A stretch of DNA of 64,000 bases from Tetrahymena elliotti 4EA. Lineage: Eukaryota; Ciliophora; Oligohymenophorea; Hymenostomatida; Tetrahymenidae. Positions within the stretch are counted from its first letter, which is position 1. Each line of letters begins with the position of its first letter. This document shows, piece by piece, positions 38,747 through 51,500 of this stretch. The position numbers and the translations under genes are program-made. The stretch is from assembly GCA_000231825.2 (NCBI GenBank), contig JH720405.1:17219-81218 (forward strand), written 5' to 3'. The notes below the pieces were generated by a model. The model saw nothing but the letters and a program-made list of their open reading frames with translations. It searched no databases and was not told the DNA's origin.

Positions 38747-39848
38747 TTAATTATCAAAACCAGTAGTAGAATATTTTTTAGTTTTATTTCTTTCTCATTT
38801 ATAAAAATTGATTATTTAAATAAAATTATTTCTTTACATAAATTTTTTAGAATGAATTAAAATCATTTCTTTAATTTTTTTTAAATAGAAATTTATTCTT
38901 TAGACACAAAAAATTATTTAAAAATAATAAAATTAATTATAAGTAACACATTTCAATTGGAGTAACTTAATTAAGGTAATTCTTTTATTAATTATCATTA
39001 CTATTTCTAATTATTGCATCTTAGAAATCAAATTTCTAAATCATAAAATAATAATTAACCATTTATTTGTTTTTAATCCTAATTTTTATAAATGAATGAT
39101 TAAAATTTCTTTTCATTTCTTTGAAATAAAATCCTTACTTAAGATAAATTTTAATCAGCATTTTTTATTAAATCTAATAAGCTTCAATCAAGGATATCTA
39201 AATTAAAAACTCACCCTTATTTAATTTTCTAATAACAAAATTTTTTAAAAATGTTCATTTTTTCAATTATTTTTTTACTAATAAGAAATGTTTTTAATAA
39301 TCTAATTCAAAATTCGAAATTAAACTTGAGTGCACTTAAAATCAATAGAGCTCAAGAAGAACTAGGAATAATTTATAAAAAGAATACACCAGACTAAAAA
39401 TTAGTAAATCTGAAATAGTTAACAAGCTAATGATCTTGTAAGAAACAAAAGAAATACTCTTTTAATAATGTGTTTTTCACTGGTGAGTCTAATTTTTAAC
39501 TCAAATATACTAAATCAATTTGAATTTATTCTTTTTACTGTACTGTTTTATGAAATTGAATATGTTCTTTTCAAATATAATTTTAAATTTGTTTCATCCA
39601 AATTTTTCTTCTTATTTTTAATATTAAGTTGATCACTAAATCCAACAAAATAAAGTATTAAATATTAAATTTATTTAAAAAAGGAAAAGAAAAATAAGAT
39701 TAAAAAAATTTTTTTAAAGTTAAATTCTATGATAAAAAATATTAACTGTTCAAAACAAAAAATATAAAATAAAATATTAATTTAATTTATTTTATTTTAG
39801 TTTTAATTAGATTCATGAATTAACAATACTAATAAAATTAAAAAATTT
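38747..39848. other. Mostly empty intergenic region
   Basis: A+T-rich spacer between the small ORF and the 3' end of the GTPase gene. Apart from the short ORF at 39251-39433 I see no gene or repeat. Confidence 0.4.
39251..39433 (+). CDS. Short ORF with signal-peptide-like start, doubtful
   Basis: Sixty codons from ATG 39251 to TGA 39431-39433. The start MFIFSIIFLLIRNVFNN is signal-peptide-like, and the rest is polar (ALKINRAQEELGIIYKKN). The same frame continues open for about 35 codons beyond the TGA, including SCKKQKKYSFNNVFF, so this could be a broken small secreted-protein gene or an unrecognised intron. It is not conserved elsewhere in the window. Confidence 0.25.
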
Positions 39849-42596
39849 TCATTTTTTACTAGCTTTTTTTATAATAGCAGATTAAAGAGTTTCTTTTTTT
39901 TATTTTTTAAAAGTAAATTTGTACAATCCATTTTCTTGGTCTTCAGCATCACGGTCATACAAATAAGTTTAGTCTTCATCACAAATAGTAATATAAAAGC
40001 TCTTTTCTTCTTTTTTGCGAGTTGTTCTATAAACTAGCTCAGGTTAATCATCCTCATCTTCCTGTTATTTGACTACTAGATGGAATTTACCAGTTTTCTA
40101 GTTAAACTCCTCTAAAATCTCCAAAACTCCAGGTAACTCAACTTTTAAGTATCTATTCTCACCATCTTTAGAGTCATAAATAGAATAAAAACAGTCTTTT
40201 TGAATGGATCCAAAAACATTCATTTGCAAGTCTTTCACTTTTCTTATTTTCCAATTTTCTTAGAGCATTATACATTAATTTTCGCTATCATAAGTTACTA
40301 TGTTATTCCAATTACTTTTTTGGTTTATTTAGGTCTCTTATGAGTTGTTATTACTATTTTCTAACACAAGATGGTCATTTAAATGTTGATTTAAGTACTC
40401 AGTAAAGCGCTTCACCATATCAAAATGAGAGTTTCTTTAGCATGATTCAATTTAATTTCTCAAAAAATATAATGCAAAGCGATTGTATATTTTATCTGCA
40501 TCCGATTCACTGCGCCCCATGAAAATATGGTTAACATGATTTTTTAATTCATCTACTAAGACTGTACGATTTTCTTTCTCTAATTTGGCTTCGTAATTGT
40601 TGAAATTCTTCTTATAACAGTGAAAGTTTTACATAATTTCATTCATGTAATTTTCAATATATTTTGGATTTCCATAGTGTACAAGATTATGGACTACTAT
40701 TATATCCTTTGGTCTCTATGTATGTTTATCATAAAATTTATCTGAGAGCTAGTGAATGAGTTTTTGATCATCTAGTGTGAGTTGTGAGACAACTACAATT
40801 AAAACATCAGAGTTCTCTACTATAAAATCCTACTAAATTTATTCAGTAACTTTAAGATCTTAGTAAGCTTTGCAAATGTCATCATCTAGTTTCTTTTTTA
40901 ATTCATCTGCCTCTATTTCATGTTTAGAGTTTTTCTTTTCCAAATAATCAAGAAAATTTCGATTTTTCTTGTAATTTAGAGAGACAGGGCAGTTCAAACC
41001 TTCTGAATCCATATAAATAACATTTTAATTGTTCAAGCTATGATGTTTAAAGCAAATCCCTGGTGTACTTTCATGATGACCAGAAGGGAAATTTTCATTA
41101 ATCAAGCAATTAAGTATATAAGTTTTACCTTTATTTCTTAAGCCCTGTAGACCAACAACAGTTGCCTTTTCTATTTATTTATTAATAATTGGATTAGTTA
41201 TTATTATTTTTATAAATCCAGGATTTCTTTCATCAACTTCTTATATATAATCTGTTTTACTAACTTTAATTTATTTGGTCTCATCATTTTCTGGTTTTTC
41301 TAGATCATAAACTGACTTCATTAATATTAGCATATCGTAGTTATATTATGATATCTTCTTTTACTCAACAAAGTTGTTTTATTATTCAAAAATGTCTTTG
41401 TATTTTTAGTAATCTATGGATTTATTTTTAAACTATTCAATTTCGAGCATAATTTCATCATAATTTTTCTTCAAATTGTTAAAATTTGTTTGATGTGTAT
41501 TAGTTTATATTTCTTTACTATTCTTTACTTCTTCTAATTCTTTTTCAAGCGTTTTTACATTATTTTCAAGCACATTTTATATTTTCAAGTTATTTGCCTT
41601 ATTTTCCTCAAGCATCAATTTAATATTTTTACTTTCTTCAGTTAATTTTTGTATTTCGTCTTAGCTTTTTTATTACTCTTACTTATAAAGCTCAATTTAG
41701 TTAATATTTTCTTAGTTAGCTTTCTTTAATTTTTATTCTGTGGATTGGAATTCTAAAACCTTTTCTTTTAATTTTTAATTTTCTTTCTAAAATTAATCTT
41801 TAAATTTTTCCTATTTTATGATTTCATTTTTAAGCTATTCATTTTAAAGCGTAATTTCATTATTGTTTTTCTTCAAATTGTTAATATTTGTTTGATCTTT
41901 TTTCTCTTAGAATTCTTTACTATTCTTTACTTCTTCTAATTCTTTTTCAAGCATTTTTATTTTATTTTCAAGCTCATTTTATTTTTACAAGTTATTTGCT
42001 ACATTATTATCAAGTGTTTACTTAATATTTTTATTTTCTTCAGTTAATTTTTGTATCTGGGCTTAACTTTTTTATTACTCTTATTTATAAAGATCAATTT
42101 AGTTAATATTTTCTGAGTTAGCTTTCTTTAATTTTTCTAATGTAGATTGGAATTCTAAAACATTTTCTTTTTATTTTTTATTTTCATTCTAAAGCTGGCT
42201 AATTTATTGTTTTAGCTCTTCACAAAAATTATTTAAAGTTAGAAATTCATTTTTATGATACAAAATATCAGCATTCAATTACTGTATCAATAAATTACTC
42301 TTTTGATCTCTTTATTGAGATTCATTTAATGAATTTTACAATGCCGAAATTTATTATTGAGTATTGAGTTTTTCTTCATCATATTAATTCTGTAATTTCA
42401 TGCAAAAGTTACATAAATTTACAAAATCAGAAATTTTCAGTTTTTGAAGAATAGCAGCTAGTTGTTTCCATTCTAATCTAAATTTAAATTATTGATTATC
42501 TTAAATTGTTAAAGAAAGTTGCTCCAAATCTTTGAAATTTCCTTTAGAAGTCAGCTCATTATATTTTTGGTTAAAATATTAGTATACTTCAGTCAT
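39849..42596 (-). CDS. Large coiled-coil GTPase, GBP/dynamin-like P-loop protein
   Basis: One exon of 915 codons runs from ATG 42596 to TGA 39851-39849. Residues 1-120 are helical. Residues 120-400 form a Lys/Glu/Gln coiled coil containing a 134-codon tandem duplication. A G domain follows at about residues 465-720: Walker A GLRNKGKT near 41130, a candidate G2 region STPGI, Walker B/G3 VIYMDSEGL near 41010 (DxEG, as in guanylate-binding-protein-like GTPases), and a putative G4-equivalent DIIVVHNLVH. The C-terminal 120 residues are beta-rich (RYLKVELPGVLEILEEF) and recall an HSP20/CS-like fold, followed by a basic tail. Large GTPases of this sort act on membranes or in cell-autonomous defence; the role here is not known. 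The lone GTPase sits between two LRR/membrane-gene blocks, reads on the minus strand and has no visible partner. Confidence 0.85.
41425..42228 (-). repeat. 402-bp tandem duplication inside the GTPase coiled coil
   Basis: Two in-frame units of 402 bp (134 codons) lie at about 41425-41826 and 41827-42228. Each contains LEFQST, ENINQI.LYKQEQQKSQ, QKLTEE and LEKELEEVKNSKE at matching positions. The copies differ by substitutions, and the length is kept exactly in frame. Confidence 0.85.
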
Positions 42597-44528
42597 AATT
42601 TCTATTTTTTATTTTTTTATTTTATATTTTTCAATATTTAATTATTGATTTATAATCTTTAAACAAAAACCTTCAACTATTTAAAGTAAATTATTTATTA
42701 GAATTAATATCTATTCAATTAATTTAATATTTGCAATTTTGATATTCTAAATGATGTTATAAAAAGAAAAGTATTTTATTTTTTAGTTAATATTATAGAA
42801 ATTCTAAATTATGTTTTAATTATAAAAGAATTTTAGTTTATAAAAAAAAGAAACAAATTTAAACGAACAAACATTTCCTTTTACAATAGAATTTAGTCTT
42901 AAATTTTTGTTATAATTTATTCAATAATCCAACTCATATATGTGTTGAAAAGGGGAGGGTTAATATAAAACTTTTATACTTAATAGTTATTTTTCCCAAA
43001 CTGAACAAAGAAAAAAAGAAGCTTATTTTTTTTGAAAAGAAATTATTTTAAAAACCATGGTCTCCTCTTATTTTTAAAAATGCAAAAAATTATAAATTAA
43101 TTCTAAACTGATTCTAAAGAATTATGGTGGAATAGACTAAAAAAATAGACACATATTTGAATTTAATAATTGATTATAATATGAAAGGTAATCAAATAAG
43201 AAAATAAAATTCATCATTTTGTAAAAAATTTATTATCTAAATTATGTCAATTAATACTTTTCTGATGTTGGATATCCAACAAAATTTAGGTGAAATCAAT
43301 ATTTAATTAATGCTTAATGTTCTTGGCTAAAGATTTAATGACCTAACAAAAAATACTTGTTAAATCTATGAAAGTATCTCAAATTGGTTTAAAATGATTT
43401 TTATTTTAATTTATTTAATATTCACATCTATTTTATTACAACTGATAATTTAAAGCTAAGTAATATCGTATCTTAAAGAAAATCAAAATTTATTCTAAAA
43501 GCTGCAAAATATTCAAAATAATTTAAGGTAAAATCTAATCGTTTTAATGCATGATAAATTTTTCTTAATTTTTTGTATTTTAACTTCATACTAACTAAAT
43601 TGTATCTGATACACAAATAGGATATAATTTTTGAACGAAATCAGATATATAATTTAGGTATGATTTTTAGACCTAATAGAGCAATTATTATTTGTGATTT
43701 TAAAAATATAAAAATATGTCTATAATTTCATAAATTTAGTTTATTTATAAATAAATTAGAATGTTTGATTCTATATAACATCAATGAAATATTATAAATG
43801 ATCATTTTATAGATTGCATAAAACCTGCTTACTTTAATTTGATTCATTAATTATCGCATGAATGCTTTTATTAAATAATAATATCAAATACATCATTTAA
43901 AAAACTTTTATATTCTAAATTGCACAAGTTAATCTTAACTGATTTATGTTGGCTTTCAATAATGATTTGTATATTATGCAAATTAATATTGAAATTGTAC
44001 TGAGTATATTTTGTTAAATATTAATATACCTTTTCTCTAATACTTGCTTTATATATGATAGTTCTCTCATTGTTTTAAAATTATTTTTGGTTTTCATTTA
44101 TTTAAAATTTACATATATTTTAAAATATTTGATAATTTAAAAGAAAGTGATAATATAATATCTTATCTGAAAGTAATTATTAATTTACTCTAAATACCCT
44201 AAAATATTCTAAAATACTTTGATGTAAAATCAAATCATAAAATGAAATAGAATTTGTCAAAACAGTTGTCTATAAATTTTTTTTTTGACGTTTTGAAGCT
44301 GAGATGAGAGAATTATCAGCACTGTTAAAAATCCTAAATAAAATTTAATGTTATTAAAAGTAATCTAAAATATATTATTTACAAAAAAATTAAAATTAAT
44401 TTCATTTTAAAATTTAAATTAGGATTTTTCAAAAATTGTTTCATAAGATCATTGAAATAATAGTTAGAATCAGTAAGATTAAGGAAAATTAATTTAATTA
44501 ATTAGAAAATAATTGTCTAGATTAAAAA
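42597..44528. other. Intergenic 5' region between divergent genes
   Basis: This stretch separates the GTPase start (42596, -) from the LRR gene start (44529, +). It is A+T-rich with no convincing gene. Its middle contains the diverged direct repeat listed separately. Confidence 0.45.
43250..44230. repeat. Diverged direct duplication, offset about 680 bp
   Basis: The block at 43400-43555 (with CTGATAATTTAAAG, ATATCGTATCTTAAAG and GGTAAAATCTAATC) recurs at 44085-44228 (with TTGATAATTTAAAAG, ATATCTTATCTGAAAG and TGTAAAATCAAATC). A shorter match links 43250-43310 with 43918-43985. Some motifs resemble LRR exon ends followed by a GTAAAAT donor, so these may be remnants of earlier LRR units. Confidence 0.5.
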
Positions 44529-47500
44529 ATGGGTAATATTTTTGATAAAATAAAATCAGAAGAAAATGTTCAATCTGTAAATTATTACAAATAAGTTTAT
44601 AAAAATGTAATGAATAGTATTTAAATAATTTTATTTAGGCAGCAAAATTTACTACACCATAGATGCGCATGAATAATCATATCTACATAAATTTATAGTA
44701 TTTTTAATTACATATCTAATTATTATTTAATTAACTCATATTATCTAATTAAATAAAGAGCTTGCTCAATAAAACCATAAAGTGTTTAATAATTAAGGAA
44801 TGAATTAAAAAGTTGCTTGTATGTTAAAACTTTAAGAATAAATCTATTGTAAAATAAATCATTTTAATTACTTTAGATTTTATAAAATATTTAATAAATT
44901 TTGCTTTCTAATTATTTTAAATATTGTCTCTAGTTATAATGAAATAAGAGATTCTGGTGTGAACTATTTAAATGAATCTTTTGCTCATTTAAAACATCTA
45001 CAAAAATTAGATTTGGATTTATTGTAAAATTTTTTAAATAGGAAAATTTTAACAGAATAAATCTATTTAAATATTTAAGCAATAACAAAATTACTTCAAA
45101 GGGAGCTTCTCATTTGGCAAAAAATTTAGCCTGCTGTAAAAAATTGACAAGAATATAAATAAATCTAAGGTATTTTATATTTTTTTCAACAAATTAGTCT
45201 ATTGATAGATTCTCTATTAATTTATCTTAAACATATTAGATATAATTAAATCGAAGACAGTGGAATAAGAGGTTTAGGAAAAGCCTTATCAAAATGCTAG
45301 AACTTATCACATTTAAAGCTTAATTTAGAGTACAAATTTAACACACACATAAAGTTTGAAGATTTTAATTTAAATACTTTACATTTTAAAGTTTCAAATA
45401 TTTGCTTTCTAAATTTAGAAGTTATTTTTATTTAAATTTTTTATGAGATTAAAGTTTTATTTAAATTTAAATTTAGATTCAACAAAATAGGATAAAAAGG
45501 TTTATATGATTTTTTTTACAGATTAAGTGATTGTAAATTGATTTGTGAAATAAACCTTAATTTAAAGTAGTTTGTTTATTATTTTAAATTTTAATTTATA
45601 AATTATATAAAGATATTAATAACAATAGATCTAATTTTGTTGGTAATAGCTCTTTAGTCGATCCAGAAAATTATCTTTATCATCTGCCATCTCTAACTTC
45701 TTTACAAATTAATTTAAGGTAAAATTATTTTGAATTATTGATTAATATTTACATGTTAAAAAAAGTCTTACATATTCAGAAAAATTTCTATGGTTTTTCT
45801 TTAATTATTTTTAAAATGAATTTGAAAAATTTTAACTTAAATTCTAAAATCCTTTTCTTCATTTTTTTTATTTTGAAGAGAAAATCTTAAAAAATATAAT
45901 TATTGTAATTTATTTTAAACATATAATTTTCAAAAGGTATAATGAAATTACATCAAAATTTGTAGAAATCTTAATCTCTAAATTGTGTACTAACTTGACT
46001 AAGTTAGAATTAAATTTAAGGTAATTTTTATTTACATAGATTATTTAAATTTATGTTTTATTTCGTAAATAACTTTAATTAATCAGTAAAAATTTAATCT
46101 ATTTAAAAAAGGAACAACAAATTTGAGAATTGCTAATTTATTTTAGGATCAGGATTAAAAAACTGTAAAAAACTTAGTAATTTGTCAGTAAAGCTTAGGT
46201 AAAATAAGATAAATAAACTTACATTAAAAATAAATAAATTTTTAGATCAAATACACTTTTTAACTCTGGTGTTATAATTGTAGCATCTGAAATTATTAAT
46301 TGTGAGAATCTAAAAGAATTATCTCTAGATTTATAGTAACAATCATTTGCTTTAAAATCTTTTTTAAATAGTGAATGATTTCTAAAATTTTAATGTAAAG
46401 ATTAAACAAAATTAATCAAGAAGGAGCTTCAATGTTAGTAAAATAAATCGCAAAGTTATAAAAATTGAAATCTTTCAAGCTGAATTTAAAGTAAATTTAT
46501 TATTAAAAGAATGAATATTCAAAGATTTTATGATTAAATAAAAAAGTGATAACAATATAAAAAATAATGAAATTAATTATGCGAATAATTATTATAGTTA
46601 AAGTTAAAGCATTAAATCTTTACGCATTACATTTGAGTAATCTCAAAAATTAATTTCTATTTGACTACAAATTATATTTATTTAACTTTTAAGTGAAAAA
46701 GAATGTGTATCTCAAAGATCTATACTTTTTAAGGGTGAAAATAATTTATTTAACCAATTAGAGAGATTGAAAATCAGTTTAGAGTAAATAAAATTTATTT
46801 TTATGTTCATATTTTATTTAATTAACCTTCTTTAAACTTCATTTACTCTATTCAAAAAAGATAAATTTTTGAAAATATACTTTTTAAATTAGCTAAAATT
46901 AAAATATTTAAAAATAAATTTATTCAAAGTTTTTTTATTCTTCATTTTTAGTGGATAGCTTTTAATCAATTATAAAAAAATTCTTTTTGAAAAAAATTTA
47001 TTTTAATAAACAAAATTTTTTTCAAAAGACCTTTTGTTCAACTAAATTAATTTTGATAAAAGAAAAAAATAGATTTTTGAAAAAATATTCCCATCTTGGT
47101 TCCCAAAAAAAAAAAATTTTATTCATCGTTCAGATTAAATATTATTTTTTTAAATTTCAATGTTAAATAAAAAAGAAACAATAATTTAACAAATCAAGAA
47201 GCATCTATTCTGGCTAATGAAATAGCTAATTTCTTTTAATTAAAAAGCTTGCACATTAATTTAAGGTTAAAATTTATTTTGATTTTTTCAAAGTATTAAT
47301 TAAAATTAGCTTATAACTAAATAAAAGTAACTCCAAATTAGGAGAAAATTAAGCTTTAATTTTAAGCACTGGGATTTAAAGTTATTAGAGTCTTACTTAT
47401 TTAAGAGTTAACTTAAAGTATTATTGTTAATGTATTTTACAAACATTTTAAAATATTTGTAATTTAAATTAGTTAAAACTAAATTTAATCAGAAGATGTT

Positions 47501-48295
47501 AAATATTTATCATAATCTTTGGAGAGATTAGTAAATCTATAGCAACTACATATTCATTTACAGTAATGAAATATTTGATTATTCATTTCCTAGCAATATT
47601 ATGTTTTTACCTTTCTCCTAATTTTAAAAAAAAGCTCTAATAATATACAAGAACAAGGGGCTCGCTATTTAGGAAGATCAATAGGAAACTTGAAGTTTTT
47701 AACACACTCTACTTTAGATTTATAGTAATAGACTCAATATATTTTAAAGCATCTATTTAATTTAATATCAAATATAACTTAAAATTTTAGTATTATTTTT
47801 CAATTCTATTATTTCCATATTAAGGAAATTAATTCAAGCATGCACTCAATAATAAATTTATTAAAAAATTTTAGCAGAAACAGTATAGGAAATCAAGGAG
47901 TTCAAAGTATTGTAGCTGGATTAAACTAATGCTAAAATCTTCTAAATTTGAAATTAGATATTTCGTAAATTAATTAATTTAAAATATTTCTTAACTTAAA
48001 ATGCTTTTAAAATATTAATAATTATTTCAAAGTTACTAAGCATTAATAAAAATTAAAATTAGTGATAATAAACTTAATGATGTATCAATAGATATTTTAA
48101 GAAAGGACTTGCAAAAAAATATTAACTTGAGATATTTGTCTCTAGTTATACAGTAAATAAATTTATCTATTTCTTAAGAGATTTCTTTAATTTCATTATT
48201 TTTTATATTCAAAAAGTTTGAATTAGATTGAAAGCAAAGCACCTATTATGTAATTAAACAAATTAAAAAGATTAGTTTTTCTTTTAATAATGTGA
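44529..48295 (+). CDS. Diverged LRR gene, also of 90-bp exons
   Basis: Sixteen exons are exactly 90 nt (starts 44759, 44934, 45080, 45240, 45477, 45629, 46246, 46401, 46547, 46694, 47176, 47328, 47473, 47635, 47875, 48063). Two are 84 and 87 nt (45937-46020, 46112-46198), and the last is 48217-48295. The 5' part 44529-44606 plus 44639-44697 is less certain. All LRR introns are phase 2 and begin GTA or GTT. The total of 1,827 nt gives 608 residues in frame. Exons have lost sequence identity but keep the pattern, e.g. YNQIEDSGIRGLGKALSKC. The N-terminus MGNIFDK could be myristoylated, which would place it on membranes. Introns are short and unlike those of the younger LRR genes here, so this is an older member. 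It faces membrane protein copy C tail to tail. Confidence 0.82.
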
Positions 48296-48538
48296 ATCGT
48301 TAAATTCCAAAAAAAATGTATATGTTTATTTAGTTTTTGAATATATAAATATTTAATAAACTTAATTTATTTGAAACCCCATATATTTAAGTAACAAAAA
48401 CTACAATCAACTTTTATCTGATTCTAAAAAAATATTTTAAGAAAGGGTAACTTTATGAAAAGTGTTTACATTATGCTTTAAATATTTAGTAAATAAGATA
48501 CACAAAATATGAAACATAAATAATTGAGAAATAAATAA

Positions 48539-51500
48539 TCAATTTTTATGTTTATTATTTTAAGTTGTTAGTTGATTGTAAAATATATTTTATTTTATAT
48601 TTTTTTTATCAGAATTATCTTTTTTGGCCCCAATTATTAATCTCCTAATTGTTAAAATTATATCTAATATGAATTATATTAAAAATAAAAAATTATAGGT
48701 TATTAAAAGCCATAATAATACATTCCCATTTAAAATATACTTCTAAAGTAAATTGCTGTCTATCACTTTTTGTTCTTTAAATTTTTATTCCAAATAAATA
48801 ATTGATATATTCATAAACCACGCAGCTGAAAATATTATTTCTCCAGTAAATTTTATCAATCTGCTGATTTTGAATTTATATGCTTTTACATATATTGTTA
48901 AAATTGCTGATATTAGGAAAATTGTTCCACAGATAGAACAAACTCCATAAGGATATTTGTAAAAAATGCATACCACAGCTAAATAAAAGTACTTTTTTAT
49001 TGCTTAAATTTAAAAGTAGTACAAAGAAAACCAGTTAGTCTCTCTTTCAATACGATCTGTATATAATCTAGAGTAGTTTCTTTTTTACTGATTCTTACTT
49101 TTCATATTTTATATGTTAAACATGAACATTTTTATTTGTATTAAAATAAGTATAATTGATATATAAAATCCAATTCTAAAAAGGTAAGACTCTTAGTTCA
49201 TTTCTAAAATTTAAATAAAGATACAGATAAAAGTTATAGCTTGTGTAGTTTCTTAATCCCCATTTAATCTTTAAATTAAAAATGTTTTAATTCTGATCAT
49301 CTAATTTTTTTAAATTAGAAAATGTTCAGTAAATATTATCAATATAATCAAAAATATCATCAAAAATTATTTTATGAGTAAAATAGGAATGTTCACAAGA
49401 ATACTTTAACAAAAACCAAGCCTCTTAAAATTCCCAAAAGATGGTTATTAAGAATCTTTTTCACCCAATTGATATCCAAATATACTGAACTATTTATGAG
49501 ATGTTTTATTCATATATTATGGTGCTTAAGGAAAAACAAAGGTTCCTACAATTTAATAAAACTAATATAGCTATGGTGGATAAGTAGCATCTAACAAAAG
49601 GAATATAGATACAGGCTATAATGTATTGAGAACATAGAAAACCACCTAAAATTAATTAATTACATCAAAAATATTCTAATTAGAACTCTTAAATTCATCC
49701 AACTGACTCGATACATTATCAAGAGATTAATTATCTAAAATTTCATCTTCAAACAAAAATGGGCCTATACCTGTTTTTAGTTAAACATTTAAATACTTTT
49801 GACTTAAAAAATATTACTCATCTTCACTAACAAAGTACTTATTTGTTAGAAATATTGCAATTATACTATCAGCTTAAAAGGTTGCTTTCACTTTGAGCTA
49901 AACTTAAAACTCATTTTTAATAAATTTAGGATTTATAATTGAATATGAACTATTAGATACCTCAGAAATATAAAATTTAACAATTGACCCTAATGAGTTT
50001 TCAGAAAGATTGAAATTTTTCAAATTTTGATCAAAAGTGAATTTTAGATATTAATTTTTATTTTATATAAAGCTACTCAAAGTCACATTTAAGTCTTTGT
50101 AGCATAACAGCTAAAAATTTTAATTTTACTCAAATTTAGTAAAATAATCACATGATTTACATGTTTTTGAAGTTGCATCAAATAACATACCTTTTTAACA
50201 AGGTGAGCAATTACCATCTAAACTTTCTTCATACCCATATTCACAGTAGCATGAAGGAGGGCTGATTCTATTGAGAGAGCAACTTGTACAATTTTCACTT
50301 TGAAATTTGCATTATTTACACTTTAAATCACATTTGACTTCATTTTTTTTTTCTATGCATTCATTATTTATCTCCTCATATTTTTCATCACAATCACAGT
50401 TTGGTAAAATTCTTTTATTAGATGAGCAAGCAATGCAAAAATTAGTATAAATCCCACTACAAGATTAGCACTTATAATCACATTTGCATGTATTTTATGG
50501 TTATTGCTCAGATTGAATGCAATTGCAACTCGGGATTATTTAGTTAGTATGTTTGCATTCTATACAGTTGTAACTATTATCAATGCATGCTTCACATTAA
50601 GTGTCACACTTTTAGCATGTACTTGTTTTTCTATCAAAAAAGTATTTCTTTTTACACACTAGGCAATTCAAGTTGTGGTCTGCATTTTAATCTTTGCATT
50701 TTATGCATATAAACTAATTGCTTTAATTTTGCATCAATTCACATAATTACTCTGTTAGATTTTATGGCGCTTTAACATTGCAAGTTTAATCTTTTTAATT
50801 GATATAAGATACCATATTCAATTTAGAAGCAATCGTAGAGCAATATTTATAGGATATAATTTAGTTATTATAGGACAAATAACCTTTCTTCAAGAATAAA
50901 CATTTCATGTTTTCTAAATTTAGATAGATAAAACAAGGATCAGTATTAGTATAGTCAAAGTAAATAAAAACATTTTGTTTAAAAATATTTATATTATCTA
51001 AAAATACTTAATATTCACTTGCAGAATCTCCAAATTCTATTTCTTGGATTTAATTTCCTGGAAAAACTACAATTTCCATTGTTTCTTTTATGTAGTTGCA
51101 AAGAATTTCTAAATGATATGTTGTCATTGAAGTTTGTCTTTATTTTTTCGATTCTAGTCTTCCAATAATCATAAAGAAATTACTTTGATTTAAAAGTAAG
51201 ACAGCCTTCCTAAATATTTTAGCTTTATATACATAAAAAACTTAAACAGCCATAATCTATTAATCATAATCAGGAATGAGATATACTTCCAAAAAGGCTG
51301 ATGAATTTTTTATTTTTATTAACTTGAATGATTGATACTGAAAAGATTAATCAAATTCTATGTTAAAAGAGATTGTAAAAAGATCTCTATAATTATTTGT
51401 ATTATAAACAATTTTACCAAGAATCTATTTATTTAACTAAAATCCTTAAAATAAATTATACTTTAGCAATGGACTAGTAAATGTAAGTGGAAGTTATACT

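Noticed and set aside
48390..48458. Extra terminal exon of the LRR gene ending at TGA 48456-48458
   Set aside because: The exon at 48217 already ends in frame at 48295 and matches the terminal-exon pattern of the family.
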